A DNA stretch of 33,995 nucleotides, from the NCBI RefSeq assembly GCF_004000765.1, contig NZ_BILW01000054.1:1-33995 (forward strand). Direction: 5' to 3'. Made by a program: the position numbers and the translations under genes. How positions within the stretch are numbered: position 1 is the stretch's first letter; every line of letters starts with the position of its first letter. This DNA comes from Paenibacillus chondroitinus NBRC 15376 (GTDB lineage: Bacteria > Bacillota > Bacilli > Paenibacillales > NBRC-103111). Below the pieces are notes generated by a model. That model ran no database searches, was not told the origin of the DNA, and saw only the letters and a program-made list of their open reading frames with translations. Of the stretch, positions 1 through 7,715 are shown piece after piece.

Positions 1-17
1 CGAGGAGGCGGATAAGA

Positions 18-85
18 CCCTGTAGTTCCGCTCAACTGTTGAAAACAGCCGATTTGGAACAAATAGCGGCTTGTAGTTCCCTTTT
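18..85. repeat. interspersed GGAACTA-type intergenic repeat, left cluster
   Basis: Two copies of TAGTTCC(C/G) (23-30 and 74-81) lie in this non-coding stretch. The string CCCTGTAGTTCCGCT at 18-32 recurs exactly at 25062-25076. The reverse complement of about 59-85 matches 24995-25020 in all but two or three positions. This is therefore a dispersed intergenic repeat family with two clusters in this window. The function is unknown. Confidence 0.7.
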
Positions 86-148
86 GCAGGGGGGAGCTAT
101 AGCAAAAGGCAAAAGACCGGCATGCATTCAGCCTGACGGTCTATCTAC

Positions 149-342
149 GTTGTACAAAGTACAACAATATAGGCGGAATTTGACTCCGGCGCCTCTCTAT
201 ATTGTACAAAGTACAATGTTTTGGGCTGAAATGTCGTTTATTTCAGCCATTTCGGGCAAGTTCGTTGTACTTAGTACAACGAACTACGAGATTGAAGGCG
301 CGGAACCCCTCTTATATTGCATAAAGTGCAATGTAAGAGGGG
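149..342. repeat. four short hairpin repeats (GTAC/TGCA palindromes)
   Basis: Four inverted repeats occur at 149-165, 201-217, 264-280 and 316-332, with start-to-start spacings of 52, 63 and 52 bp. The arms are GTTGTAC/GTACAAC, ATTGTAC/GTACAAT, GTTGTAC/GTACAAC and ATTGCA/TGCAAT, so base changes in one arm are matched in the other. The third extends to a perfect 12-bp stem with a 3-nt loop (259-285). The fourth extends to arms CCCCTCTTA and TAAGAGGGG (306-342). A reading frame stays open through this block from about 39 to 368, but it has no family resemblance and no good ribosome site, so I treat the block as non-coding repeat DNA. Confidence 0.75.
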
Positions 343-361
343 TGAAGTGGTGTGCTCGGCA

Positions 362-690
362 ACGTTAGCGATGATAAACAACGATCATGACTCGGTGCGG
401 GGGCTTTTTACTCATCCCCGCTGCGTTTAGCTTGTTTTAGTCAACGCAGACACGTGACGCATTCGGCATACGTTAGCGATGATAAACAACGATCATGACT
501 CGGTGCGGGGGCTTCTTGCCCAACCCCCGCTGCATGAAGCTTGTTTTACGACGTTAGCGCAGACACCAGACGCATTCGGCATACGTTAGCGATGAAAAAC
601 AACGTTAACGACCCAGCACGGGGGCATGTTACCTCATCCCCGCTGCGCTAAGCTTGTTTTACTACATTAACGCAGCACCAGACGCGCTCA
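362..690. repeat. three tandem ~110-bp repeat units with internal GC hairpin
   Basis: Three head-to-tail units begin with ACGTTAGCGATGA at 362, 470 and 583 (periods 108 and 113 bp). Each holds an AAACAA box, a GCGGGG...CCCCGC-type inverted repeat with a 10-14 nt loop, a TTGTTTTA box inverted to the first, and an ACGCAG(A)CAC tail. Unit 2 also has an extra ACGTTAGCG at 550-558. Unit 3 is the most diverged. The array ends about 15 bp from the capA-like stop codon. The units do not look like CRISPR repeats, since no unique spacers separate them. The function is unknown; possibilities are tandem terminators, protein binding sites or a structured RNA. Confidence 0.75.
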
Positions 691-704
691 GTGCATTTCG
701 ACCA

Positions 705-1688
705 TCAGCGCCCCCAACGCCTCTCTGGAACGACGGTGTACGTTGTCGTCTCCCCTTTTCTCCGCTCCACAAGGGTAGGGATTTGCTCAACGCCGCTGAT
801 GTCCGTTCGACCATTGTCATGCTTCGTTAGAGTGAGCGACAGAATCATGCCCCGAACCGTGTTCGTCCCCTTCGTCAATTTCGAAGATACGAAATTCCCT
901 AAAGAAGAAGCGGCGACACGCGTTCGTTCTACGCCGTATTTATCTTTCTTCACGGACTGAGTAATCGGATGAAGCACATGCGGATGTGCACCTAAGACGA
1001 CGTTCACCCCTTGCCTGAACAGGAACTCCATCCACTTTTTCTGGCTGCTATCCGGGTAGTTTCTATACTCTTTACCGAAATGAAGACAAGCTATGATAAA
1101 GTCCGCTTTATCTTTCATCCCCCGAATATCCGCCTTCATCTGATTCGCATTGAACCGATTAACCAGCCACCTCTGCGGTACCGGTATGGCATTGGTTTTC
1201 TCGGTATAGGCCACTATGCCGATACGCACACCTTTTACATCCACAATCAGCGGCCCTTGCGCTTCTTTCGCAGAACGCGCAGTTCCCGTGTGCTGAAGCT
1301 TGTGCGCATCCAGAACCTGCAAGGTTCGTTTCACCCCGCTGCGCCCGCCGTCCATGCAATGGTTGTTGGCTGTCGTCAGAACATGGAACCCAGCTTTTTT
1401 CAGTGAACCCGCGAGCCCATCCGGACAATTAAAAACAGGAAGGCCTGTTCTTGGATTTCTCCGTTCTCTGGGGCAGTTGCATTTGGGGCGGATACCGGGA
1501 GAGCCCAGCAGCCTTTTGCCGGAGAAGGTCGTCTCCAAATTGCCTATTGCCAAATCATGCGCTTTCAAAATGGGAGTTACCTCTTCGAAAATAGGGGCGA
1601 ACTCATGCCCTTCCGGCCTTTTGGCCGCAGCTATAATTTCACTTTTCATCAATAAATCTCCGACAGCGGCAATCGTAACTTGGATCAA
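705..1688 (-). CDS. CapA-family metallophosphoesterase-like protein
   Basis: The protein (327 aa from the chosen start) belongs to the CapA/PgsA family of poly-gamma-glutamate capsule proteins (PGA_cap, calcineurin-like fold). Visible metallophosphatase motifs are VGDLL near residue 10, GNLE near 49, NNHCMDGG near 108, LHFGKEY and GAHPHV further on. I chose a TTG start at 1688 because AGGAG lies 8 nt upstream and the protein then begins IQVTIAAVGD, as is usual in the family. An ATG further upstream at 1796 is in frame but lies inside a strong terminator hairpin and lacks a good ribosome site. With the TTG start there is no signal peptide, so a cytoplasmic location is inferred. An insertion with three cysteines (about residues 70-88) is unusual. 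A role in capsule synthesis cannot be claimed, because no other cap/pgs genes are visible. Confidence 0.85.
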   Translation of the reverse strand: MIQVTIAAVGDLLMKSEIIAAAKRPEGHEFAPIFEEVTPILKAHDLAIGNLETTFSGKRLLGSPGIRPKCNCPRERRNPRTGLPVFNCPDGLAGSLKKAGFHVLTTANNHCMDGGRSGVKRTLQVLDAHKLQHTGTARSAKEAQGPLIVDVKGVRIGIVAYTEKTNAIPVPQRWLVNRFNANQMKADIRGMKDKADFIIACLHFGKEYRNYPDSSQKKWMEFLFRQGVNVVLGAHPHVLHPITQSVKKDKYGVERTRVAASSLGNFVSSKLTKGTNTVRGMILSLTLTKHDNGRTDISGVEQIPTLVERRKGETTTYTVVPERRWGR

Positions 1689-1755
1689 CGCCCTCACTCC
1701 TCTCTTGAGCACAATATTCAAGAAAAGGAAATCACGCTTGTAAAATAGGCGGCAC

Positions 1756-1805
1756 AACAAAAAGCAAAAAGCAAAAGACAGTCCGATGGCCATCATCGAA
1801 CTGTC
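1756..1805 (-). terminator. Rho-independent terminator after the phosphodiesterase gene
   Basis: Written on the plus strand, arms GACAGTCCGATG (1777-1788) and CATCGAACTGTC (1794-1805) form a 12-bp stem with one G-U pair and a 5-nt loop. On the minus strand the stem is followed by TTTTGCTTTTTGCTTTTTG. It starts about 12 bp after the phosphodiesterase stop codon. It should separate, or attenuate transcription into, the downstream capA-like gene. Confidence 0.85.
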
Positions 1806-1817
1806 CCAATTCCGATC

Positions 1818-2642
1818 CTAATCCAGTAATCCCGCAGGCAGCTTGGCATCCCATTCTTTCGGAATCTGCAGGCCGAGCGCATGAAGCGCGACCGCCGCCG
1901 TGTCCATAATCGACAGGCCGGACAAGTTGGCCTCCGAATTGATACCAGGACCCCGGCAGCCCCAGAAAATGGTCATATCCCGCGGCGCGTCACTCCCATG
2001 ATTAAAGGCATCCAAACCGCCGCCGCCGTGGTCGGTGGTGATGATCAACAGGCTGTCTTCCAGCACCCCCGCTTCCAGCAGCGCTTTGCTGATCTCGCCG
2101 ATCTGCTTGTCAGCACGCGTAATGGCCTTCAAGTATTCCGTGGAATCCTCCCCATACCCATGGCGATGGCCGGCAGCATCCACATCATCCAGTTGAACGA
2201 ATAGGAGCTCCACTCCTGGATTTGAACGAAGGTACGCCCCGATAGCGGGAACCAGCTCTTCATCCGGAGCGGCGTATTTATTCATGCCTTCAATGTCTTC
2301 AATTACGCCGGTAATAATGGGCTTCCATGAAACGAATGCAGCCATTGTACTGTCAGGTCTTGCTTCTCGCAATATCCGAAAAATAGAGGGCGCCATAGAA
2401 TCCGCCGGATAGCTTCGATTCTTTTGAATATGGACATGAGACTCATGCCGATTCGGCACGACACCATGCAAAAGCGATCCCCAGCATTCCCCGCTGTTGG
2501 AAGGATAAACGGTGCGAGCCAGGTGTGTTTGCACGCCTCCCGCAAGCAAAATATCCAAATAAGGGGTCTGCGCTTCACGGATGAATGTTCCTGCACCATC
2601 AATACCTAAAATAATGACTCTTTTGATAGCCATGGATGCCAT
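1818..2642 (-). CDS. type I phosphodiesterase / alkaline phosphatase superfamily protein
   Basis: This 274-aa protein resembles the type I phosphodiesterase/nucleotide pyrophosphatase family (alkaline phosphatase fold, two metal ions). Visible elements are IDGAG with Asp15, a nucleophile region PSNSGECWGSLLHG (46-60; Ser48 or Ser50 are candidates), DDVDAAGHRHG (152-162) and TTDHGGGG (202-209), then NHGSD with His215. No signal peptide or membrane segment is seen, so it should be cytoplasmic. The substrate is unknown; nucleotide sugars, phosphonate esters or other phosphodiesters are possible. It lies 21 bp downstream of the GH35 beta-galactosidase on the same strand, with GGGAGG upstream of its ATG, so co-transcription is likely. 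A strong terminator follows. Confidence 0.85.
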   Translation of the reverse strand: MASMAIKRVIILGIDGAGTFIREAQTPYLDILLAGGVQTHLARTVYPSNSGECWGSLLHGVVPNRHESHVHIQKNRSYPADSMAPSIFRILREARPDSTMAAFVSWKPIITGVIEDIEGMNKYAAPDEELVPAIGAYLRSNPGVELLFVQLDDVDAAGHRHGYGEDSTEYLKAITRADKQIGEISKALLEAGVLEDSLLIITTDHGGGGLDAFNHGSDAPRDMTIFWGCRGPGINSEANLSGLSIMDTAAVALHALGLQIPKEWDAKLPAGLLD

Positions 2643-2663
2643 AGTTCGCTCATGCCTCCCGTT

Positions 2664-4439
2664 TTACCCTAAATCAGGTGTATCCGTCAGTGCAACTACC
2701 GGTTCTTCTGTATGATGAAGTTCGAAGACGATGATTTCATTGCTGCCCTTCCGCAGTAACGGCGCCGGTACATATAACGTACGCTGCGGTCCTTTTTCCC
2801 AGTAACGGCCAAGATTAAAACCGTTGATCCATACAACGCCTTTAGACCATCCGTCCAAACGGATGAAGGTGTCTCCGGCATCTTCAACGTGAAATTCCCC
2901 GCGATAGAAAGTCGGGCGCTCCTGTTCCTGCGTTTCATCCTGCTCTACATTTTTCACTGAACGCACGAACGGAATGGCATCTACTTTGTCCAGTGGTAGT
3001 GGATAAATCGTCCAATCAAACAAGAATTGATTGTTGAAACGAACGCCTTCCGTAATCCCTTTGTAGTCCTTCAGTTTCGGTCCGTAGTTAACGCGGCCCA
3101 TGTTCTCAACCACGATGTCCAGTCTCGCGCCTCCTGCAGGAATGTCCAGTGGGAGAGGACGCGGATCCCAACGTTCAATTGTACCTTGGTAGACGCCGTC
3201 CAAGAAAATCTGCGCGCGGTCGTGCACCTCTTGCAGGTGCAGCTTTTCACCGGTTCGCGGACCGGATACCTGTGTCGAATAAACGATGAAGCCATAGCTT
3301 TGGCCAAACATCTCCATCGGCTCCGGACACGTACGTTGAACAGGCGTGGAAAGCTGGGCCAACTGCCCAAGCAGATCCGCTTTTTCTGTTAAGGCTACAC
3401 GGCCGTAGCTTTTCTTCGGGATAGGTGCTGGGAATGCAGGGAACTCTTTCTCATCCTTCTTGAGGTAGCTTGCAATAACGCTGCGGACGGCGCGAAATTT
3501 CTCCGTTTCATCCCCGCACTCAGAAAGAGGTGAATCGTAGTCATAGCTCGTAATCGTTGCTTCGTATTTCTCAGCAAAGTTCGCACCGTTGTAAAATCCA
3601 AAATTCGTTCCGCCGTGAAACATGTAGAAATTCACAGAAGCCCCTGCGCGCAGCATGCGATCGAAGACATCCGCGACATCACCTGCATCTCGCGTGTGGT
3701 GCGGCTTCAGCCAGTGGTCGAACCAGCCGTTCCAATACTCCATGCACATAAGCGGCTCATCCGCACGGTATTCACGGAACTTCTCGAACGCTTCCTCCGG
3801 TCTGGAGCCAAAGTTAACCGTCGCAAGCGTACTGGGAATTGTTCCTCCTTGGAGCATGCCGTCTTCCGGACCATCCGATGTAAACAACAAAACATCTATG
3901 CCGCGCTTCGTCAGACCCTCACGCAAATACGTAAGGTATGCCGTGTCGTTGCCGTAGCTGCCGTATTCATTTTCGATTTGCATCGCAATGATAGGTCCGC
4001 CATTTGTGCTTTGTAACCGGGTTAACCTAGGAATTAACTCATCATAATAGCGATCTACTTTCATCAAATACGTAGCATCCATGCAGCGAAGCTTCATATA
4101 CGTGTATTGCAGCAGCCACGCCGGCAACCCGCCGAACTCCCACTCCGCACAGATGTAAGGGCTTGGCCGAACGATCACATGAAGTCCGAGTTCGCCTGCG
4201 AGTGCGATGAATCGCTCAATGTCCGCAATGCCTTCAAAGTTATAGACACTTTCCTGCGGCTCATGCAAATTCCAGGGTACATAAGTCTCTACAGTGTTAA
4301 AGCCGCACGCTTTAAGCTTCAGGAGCCGATCTTCCCAATATTCAGGAACTACACGGAAATAATGGATGGCTCCGGACAAAATTTGAAAGGGTTCCCCATC
4401 TAATAAAAATTGTTTATCTCTGGCTTGTAAAATGGCCAC
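2664..4439 (-). CDS. GH35 beta-galactosidase
   Basis: A 591-aa glycoside hydrolase family 35 enzyme that cleaves terminal beta-galactosides. The N-terminal TIM barrel carries the family pattern: SGAIHYFR (22-29), ETYVPWNLHEP (51-61), RPSPYICAEWEFGGLP (91-106), IENEYG with the likely acid/base Glu158, and MEYWNGWFDHW with the likely nucleophile Glu234. C-terminal beta-sandwich domains include WINGFNLGRYWEKGPQRTLY. There is no signal peptide, so it should be intracellular, acting on imported galacto-oligosaccharides. The start is GTG with GGAGGG 6 nt upstream. It is the first gene of a minus-strand unit with the phosphodiesterase and is divergent from an AraC-type regulator that probably controls it. 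Confidence 0.95.
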   Translation of the reverse strand: MAILQARDKQFLLDGEPFQILSGAIHYFRVVPEYWEDRLLKLKACGFNTVETYVPWNLHEPQESVYNFEGIADIERFIALAGELGLHVIVRPSPYICAEWEFGGLPAWLLQYTYMKLRCMDATYLMKVDRYYDELIPRLTRLQSTNGGPIIAMQIENEYGSYGNDTAYLTYLREGLTKRGIDVLLFTSDGPEDGMLQGGTIPSTLATVNFGSRPEEAFEKFREYRADEPLMCMEYWNGWFDHWLKPHHTRDAGDVADVFDRMLRAGASVNFYMFHGGTNFGFYNGANFAEKYEATITSYDYDSPLSECGDETEKFRAVRSVIASYLKKDEKEFPAFPAPIPKKSYGRVALTEKADLLGQLAQLSTPVQRTCPEPMEMFGQSYGFIVYSTQVSGPRTGEKLHLQEVHDRAQIFLDGVYQGTIERWDPRPLPLDIPAGGARLDIVVENMGRVNYGPKLKDYKGITEGVRFNNQFLFDWTIYPLPLDKVDAIPFVRSVKNVEQDETQEQERPTFYRGEFHVEDAGDTFIRLDGWSKGVVWINGFNLGRYWEKGPQRTLYVPAPLLRKGSNEIIVFELHHTEEPVVALTDTPDLG

Positions 4440-4528
4440 AATGATCCCTCCGGATGATGAGTACTGTCGGATAATTCTATAAGTTTACCTACTCTCATCT
4501 TCGCTGAAAGGATCGTGAATCTCCATCG

Positions 4529-4577
4529 CCAAATGGATCATTTTCTATACCAAATGTGCCAAATGGCATGGTATGAT
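4529..4577. promoter_or_regulatory. candidate AraC operator: three CCAAATG repeats
   Basis: CCAAATG occurs at 4529-4535, 4550-4556 and 4559-4565 (spacings 21 and 9 bp). The last copy sits within TGCCA-AA-TGGCA (4557-4568). A TATGAT box (4572-4577) follows on the plus strand without a good -35, as expected for an activator-dependent promoter. The 21-bp step puts two copies on the same DNA face, as is common for AraC family half-sites. The site lies between the divergent regulator and beta-galactosidase genes. Assignment to the regulator is inferred. Confidence 0.45.
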
Positions 4578-4612
4578 GGAACAACTACGAGGACAAACGG
4601 GAGGAACGGCGG

Positions 4613-5509
4613 ATGGAACAACAGTTGGAGGATTTGTATCGATTCCCTAATATTATTAATACGCTTCAGGTGACCGGATGCCATTTTGGCTTGAAGCCTC
4701 CAGGGTGGCACTACCCCAGACACCATCACCATTTGTTCGAGCTGCTGTACTGCGTGGAAGGTGAAGTCGCTCATGAAATTAACCGTGATAGGGTGACGAT
4801 GCAAGCGGGAGACTGGCTGCTGATCAAGTCAGGCGTCAGGCATCAATCCTCCAACACCACCCAGGCGGATTACGGTTTCTTTAATGTACATTTCGATCTC
4901 GATGATCCCGAGATTCGCAGTCTGCTCTCCCAGGCGCCTTATCGGCATATCCGGCACAAAGAAGCGGAACGAAGCAAGCTCCGTTTCTACGTTGGCGAGC
5001 TGGAGGGTGTGATGCAGCGCAATCACACGGCTGCCGAGACCTCGTCTTTGCGTTTCGAGGATAAGCTGCTCCTGCAGTCGTATACGCTGCTCATCATACA
5101 CGATGTGCTCCAGCTGTTTCGTGAACACGGCTCCTCTCGCGGGCAAGGAAACGCCGCCGAGAAAGATCCTTCGCTTTTCACAGCGGATATCGCGCACATG
5201 ATTGAAGAGAAGCTCGCGCTCGGTTTATGCGAAGAGGCGACAGTAGCGGGGGTCGCCAAGGAAATGAACCTAAGCCGAAGCCAATGCAGCAAGCTGTTCT
5301 CCAAGGTGTACGGACTATCCCCTCGCCAGTATGTCAGTCAGCAGAAGCTGAAGCTGGCCAAGGAACTGCTCGTCACAACCCATCTGCCGATGACGGACAT
5401 TGCGGAGAAGCTGGGATTCCACTCGGCCAGCCACTTCTCCCGTCAATTCCGGCGCTGGACCGGCCAGTCGCCAAGTGAATTCAAGCCGAGGCATCATTCG
5501 ACGAACTAG
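4613..5509 (+). CDS. AraC family regulator with N-terminal cupin domain
   Basis: A 298-aa regulator. The N-terminal sensing domain is a cupin: HHHHLFELLYCVEG (about 37-50) and AGDWLLIKSGVRHQ (about 65-78) look like a sugar-binding AraC_binding fold. The C-terminal 100 residues hold two helix-turn-helix motifs, ending with the family signature DIAEKLGFHSASHFSRQFRRWTGQSPSEF-like region (about 262-292; only partly quoted). The ATG at 4613 has GGGAGG about 8 nt upstream. It is divergent from the GH35 beta-galactosidase operon, so it probably activates that operon in response to a galactoside. Its stop codon overlaps the gerC-like stop codon on the other strand by 4 bp. Confidence 0.93.
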   Translation: MEQQLEDLYRFPNIINTLQVTGCHFGLKPPGWHYPRHHHHLFELLYCVEGEVAHEINRDRVTMQAGDWLLIKSGVRHQSSNTTQADYGFFNVHFDLDDPEIRSLLSQAPYRHIRHKEAERSKLRFYVGELEGVMQRNHTAAETSSLRFEDKLLLQSYTLLIIHDVLQLFREHGSSRGQGNAAEKDPSLFTADIAHMIEEKLALGLCEEATVAGVAKEMNLSRSQCSKLFSKVYGLSPRQYVSQQKLKLAKELLVTTHLPMTDIAEKLGFHSASHFSRQFRRWTGQSPSEFKPRHHSTN

Positions 5510-6648
5510 TTAATAATGCCATGAGAAACAATATCCATACTAACCGAAACCTTAAAATCCACTTCAGGGTATGTTTGATCCCAATTGATCGTTTTCCACT
5601 CCTTCGGATGGAAAGCAATCAAATCCCTTCCGATGCCCAGTGCATCAGAATGCGCTTTCTGAAGCTGCTTACAAATGACTTCCGCTTCCTGCGTGAGCAT
5701 CTCAGAGAACCGTTTGTTCAGCTGCTCAATAAGCTTCTTGTCAATGCGGTTATATTTGGCGTGTTCGATGATAATCCCTTTCAGCTTCAGCTGCAATTGA
5801 ACTTGAACATGTCCGGATGAACTAACCGAAACCTTTTTACTGCTGCTCGACTTGATAATGTTTAGCGATATGTACTGAGACAGATCGTTTTTGCCCTTCG
5901 CCTCTTCTATTCTGCGCGTCATAATACAGATTTCACCCTTCTTGCCGTTCATTAAAAGGAACAGGGAAGATTGTTCAGGGGTGAGAGAATATCCCGTATA
6001 CTTACTCTTACTAAGAAGCCCTACGCCTTCGATGACGGCCTTATCTTTGTCCGTCTCACTGTCTGTGCCGTTCTCCCTTCTCAGAATCGGAATAACGCCG
6101 TCCTTCCCCCGATCATGAAGAAGAGGGTAAATCGAATGTACAGTGACGAACGGAATGACCGTTTCGTATTGCGCGCTTTTAATAATTTTGCGCAAATACT
6201 CTCCGGATGTCGCGGACCCGATGCGGTTCAATCGAATCAAATCCGCTGCTTCGCCATGGACGATCGCCACTTTGGCCAGCATAGGATCGTTTGAGTTGCG
6301 AAATGTGGCGTCCAGGAGGTTCAGAATATCCGATTTCGCCAGCTTATCGCAGATGAGCATAACTTGATTTTTGGAAGTACCAATGGGCCCTGCAATTTGC
6401 AGGCCGATCTTTTTGTACAAGGACTCCTGCAGTGTAGGTCCAGTTGCCGTCAACACCTCATGAATGGGAACGGTTCTTTCCTTTCCTCCGGGAGATTGAA
6501 TGGTGACGGTCGTCACGATTTCATTTTTCTCGTTCGTATCCAGAGAGGTTGCATAAATAAGCTGCAAATTTTTTAAATCAGAATGATAACTGCACCCGGA
6601 AACCAACAACAAAACAACGATCAGCCAAAGTAGCGCCAGTCGATTCAC
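5506..6648 (-). CDS. Ger(x)C family spore germinant receptor lipoprotein (C subunit)
   Basis: This is the C subunit of a GerA-type germinant receptor, a lipoprotein on the outer face of the spore inner membrane. The N-terminus is a lipoprotein signal with lipobox LVSGC; the conserved start of the mature part (YHSDLKNLQLIYATSLD) and the C-terminal domain fit the Ger(x)C family. I chose GTG 6648 (380 aa) over an upstream start at 6777 because the GTGA overlaps the gerB stop by 4 nt, GGGGGA lies 8 nt upstream, and the signal peptide then lies at the N-terminus. It is the last gene of the operon. Its stop codon (5506-5508) overlaps that of the convergent AraC gene, so no separate terminator is visible. 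Confidence 0.93.
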   Translation of the reverse strand: MNRLALLWLIVVLLLVSGCSYHSDLKNLQLIYATSLDTNEKNEIVTTVTIQSPGGKERTVPIHEVLTATGPTLQESLYKKIGLQIAGPIGTSKNQVMLICDKLAKSDILNLLDATFRNSNDPMLAKVAIVHGEAADLIRLNRIGSATSGEYLRKIIKSAQYETVIPFVTVHSIYPLLHDRGKDGVIPILRRENGTDSETDKDKAVIEGVGLLSKSKYTGYSLTPEQSSLFLLMNGKKGEICIMTRRIEEAKGKNDLSQYISLNIIKSSSSKKVSVSSSGHVQVQLQLKLKGIIIEHAKYNRIDKKLIEQLNKRFSEMLTQEAEVICKQLQKAHSDALGIGRDLIAFHPKEWKTINWDQTYPEVDFKVSVSMDIVSHGIIN

Positions 6649-7715
6649 AGCTGCTGTCCCCCTTTTTTGCCTTTTAACCAAACAAACAAGAAAAGCAGAA
6701 CGGGAAGTCCGATCGCGATGAAGCTCTCGAATTCCGTCACCTTCTGTAAGAAGGCAAGCCTTTTTTCCGAACGCCACGCGAAACCGACCAAACAGACTAA
6801 GGGAACTAAATAATACATAGCTTTTCTGTGTTCATTGTTATGAAACCAATAACCGAACCCTTTGCCTGCGGCATACATGTAGCTAATGAGCGATGCTGTC
6901 ACTTTGACCAACCAGACGGAAAGGAAAATCAAATCCATCCGTTCCAGAAAAGGCAGGGAAATCCCGTTCAAAAAGTAAGGAACAGGCTGCGGGATGAAGG
7001 GAATCGACTCGGGGCTGAAATTCAGAAAGCACAACAGAACGACAACCAAAAAGAACAAGGTCGCCATCGTGTTTGCCCACAGTACTGGAGCCAATATGCT
7101 CTTGTCTTTGGATTGCACATCAGAGGATACGATCAGGAACAACTCGAAACCGAGGAAGGTGATCACGGAACTTTTCACTCCCGCTATAATGGCTGTCCAG
7201 CCCTTCTGTCCGATAGGCAGCAGATAGCGATAATCCATCGTGTAAAAGCTGGTCAGCATCATCGCTACCATTAGGATGAGCAGAAAGGTAACCATTGTGT
7301 GATAACGCGCAATGATGGTCAATCGTTCTTTCGCAAAATAGATCAATATGATAAAGTTGGCTGCAATGACGAGCCATGGATTCGTAAACGGCAATATCCA
7401 GAGCTCGACAAACATCATTTCCATCAGCAAAACCAAACAGGATAGAAACAGAAAATGGAAGGTGTAAAAGGCGTTGACCACATTCCCCAGCCATTTGCCT
7501 AGAACAAGCGGCATAAACTCATAGAAGTTTTTCTTTGGAAATCGTTGGCACAGAGCGGCATAAATAATAAGAAGTACATTGACACATACCCCTGCCAATA
7601 TGACGGAAATCCAGCCGTCTTCACCCGCAGCTTGATGCAAGACGTAGGGGAAAGACAACACGCCGATGCCTACCTGAGTTTGCAGGATGAAAGCAAATAA
7701 TTGCATTCTGCTCAT
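6645..7715 (-). CDS. GerB-type spore germinant receptor permease subunit
   Basis: A 356-aa polytopic membrane protein of the spore germination permease family (GerAB/GerBB, APC superfamily), the subunit thought to bind the germinant. It begins with the family pattern LFAFILQTQVGIGVLSFPYVLHQAAGEDGWISVIL (about 6-40; quoted here as the short markers QTQVGIGVLSFPY and AGEDGW) and shows about ten hydrophobic segments. It lies between the A and C subunits, overlapping each by 4 nt (ATGA and GTGA), which indicates translational coupling. The germinant cannot be predicted from sequence. Confidence 0.94.
   Translation of the reverse strand: MSRMQLFAFILQTQVGIGVLSFPYVLHQAAGEDGWISVILAGVCVNVLLIIYAALCQRFPKKNFYEFMPLVLGKWLGNVVNAFYTFHFLFLSCLVLLMEMMFVELWILPFTNPWLVIAANFIILIYFAKERLTIIARYHTMVTFLLILMVAMMLTSFYTMDYRYLLPIGQKGWTAIIAGVKSSVITFLGFELFLIVSSDVQSKDKSILAPVLWANTMATLFFLVVVLLCFLNFSPESIPFIPQPVPYFLNGISLPFLERMDLIFLSVWLVKVTASLISYMYAAGKGFGYWFHNNEHRKAMYYLVPLVCLVGFAWRSEKRLAFLQKVTEFESFIAIGLPVLLFLFVWLKGKKGGQQL

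Noticed and set aside
39..368. 109-codon frame open through the left repeat region
   Set aside because: No good ribosome site, no recognisable family, and it runs across four hairpin repeats whose spacing is not a multiple of three. Probably a consequence of repeat composition.
362..690. CRISPR array
   Set aside because: Units of about 110 bp are themselves near-identical over most of their length, with no short repeat/unique spacer pattern and no cas genes.
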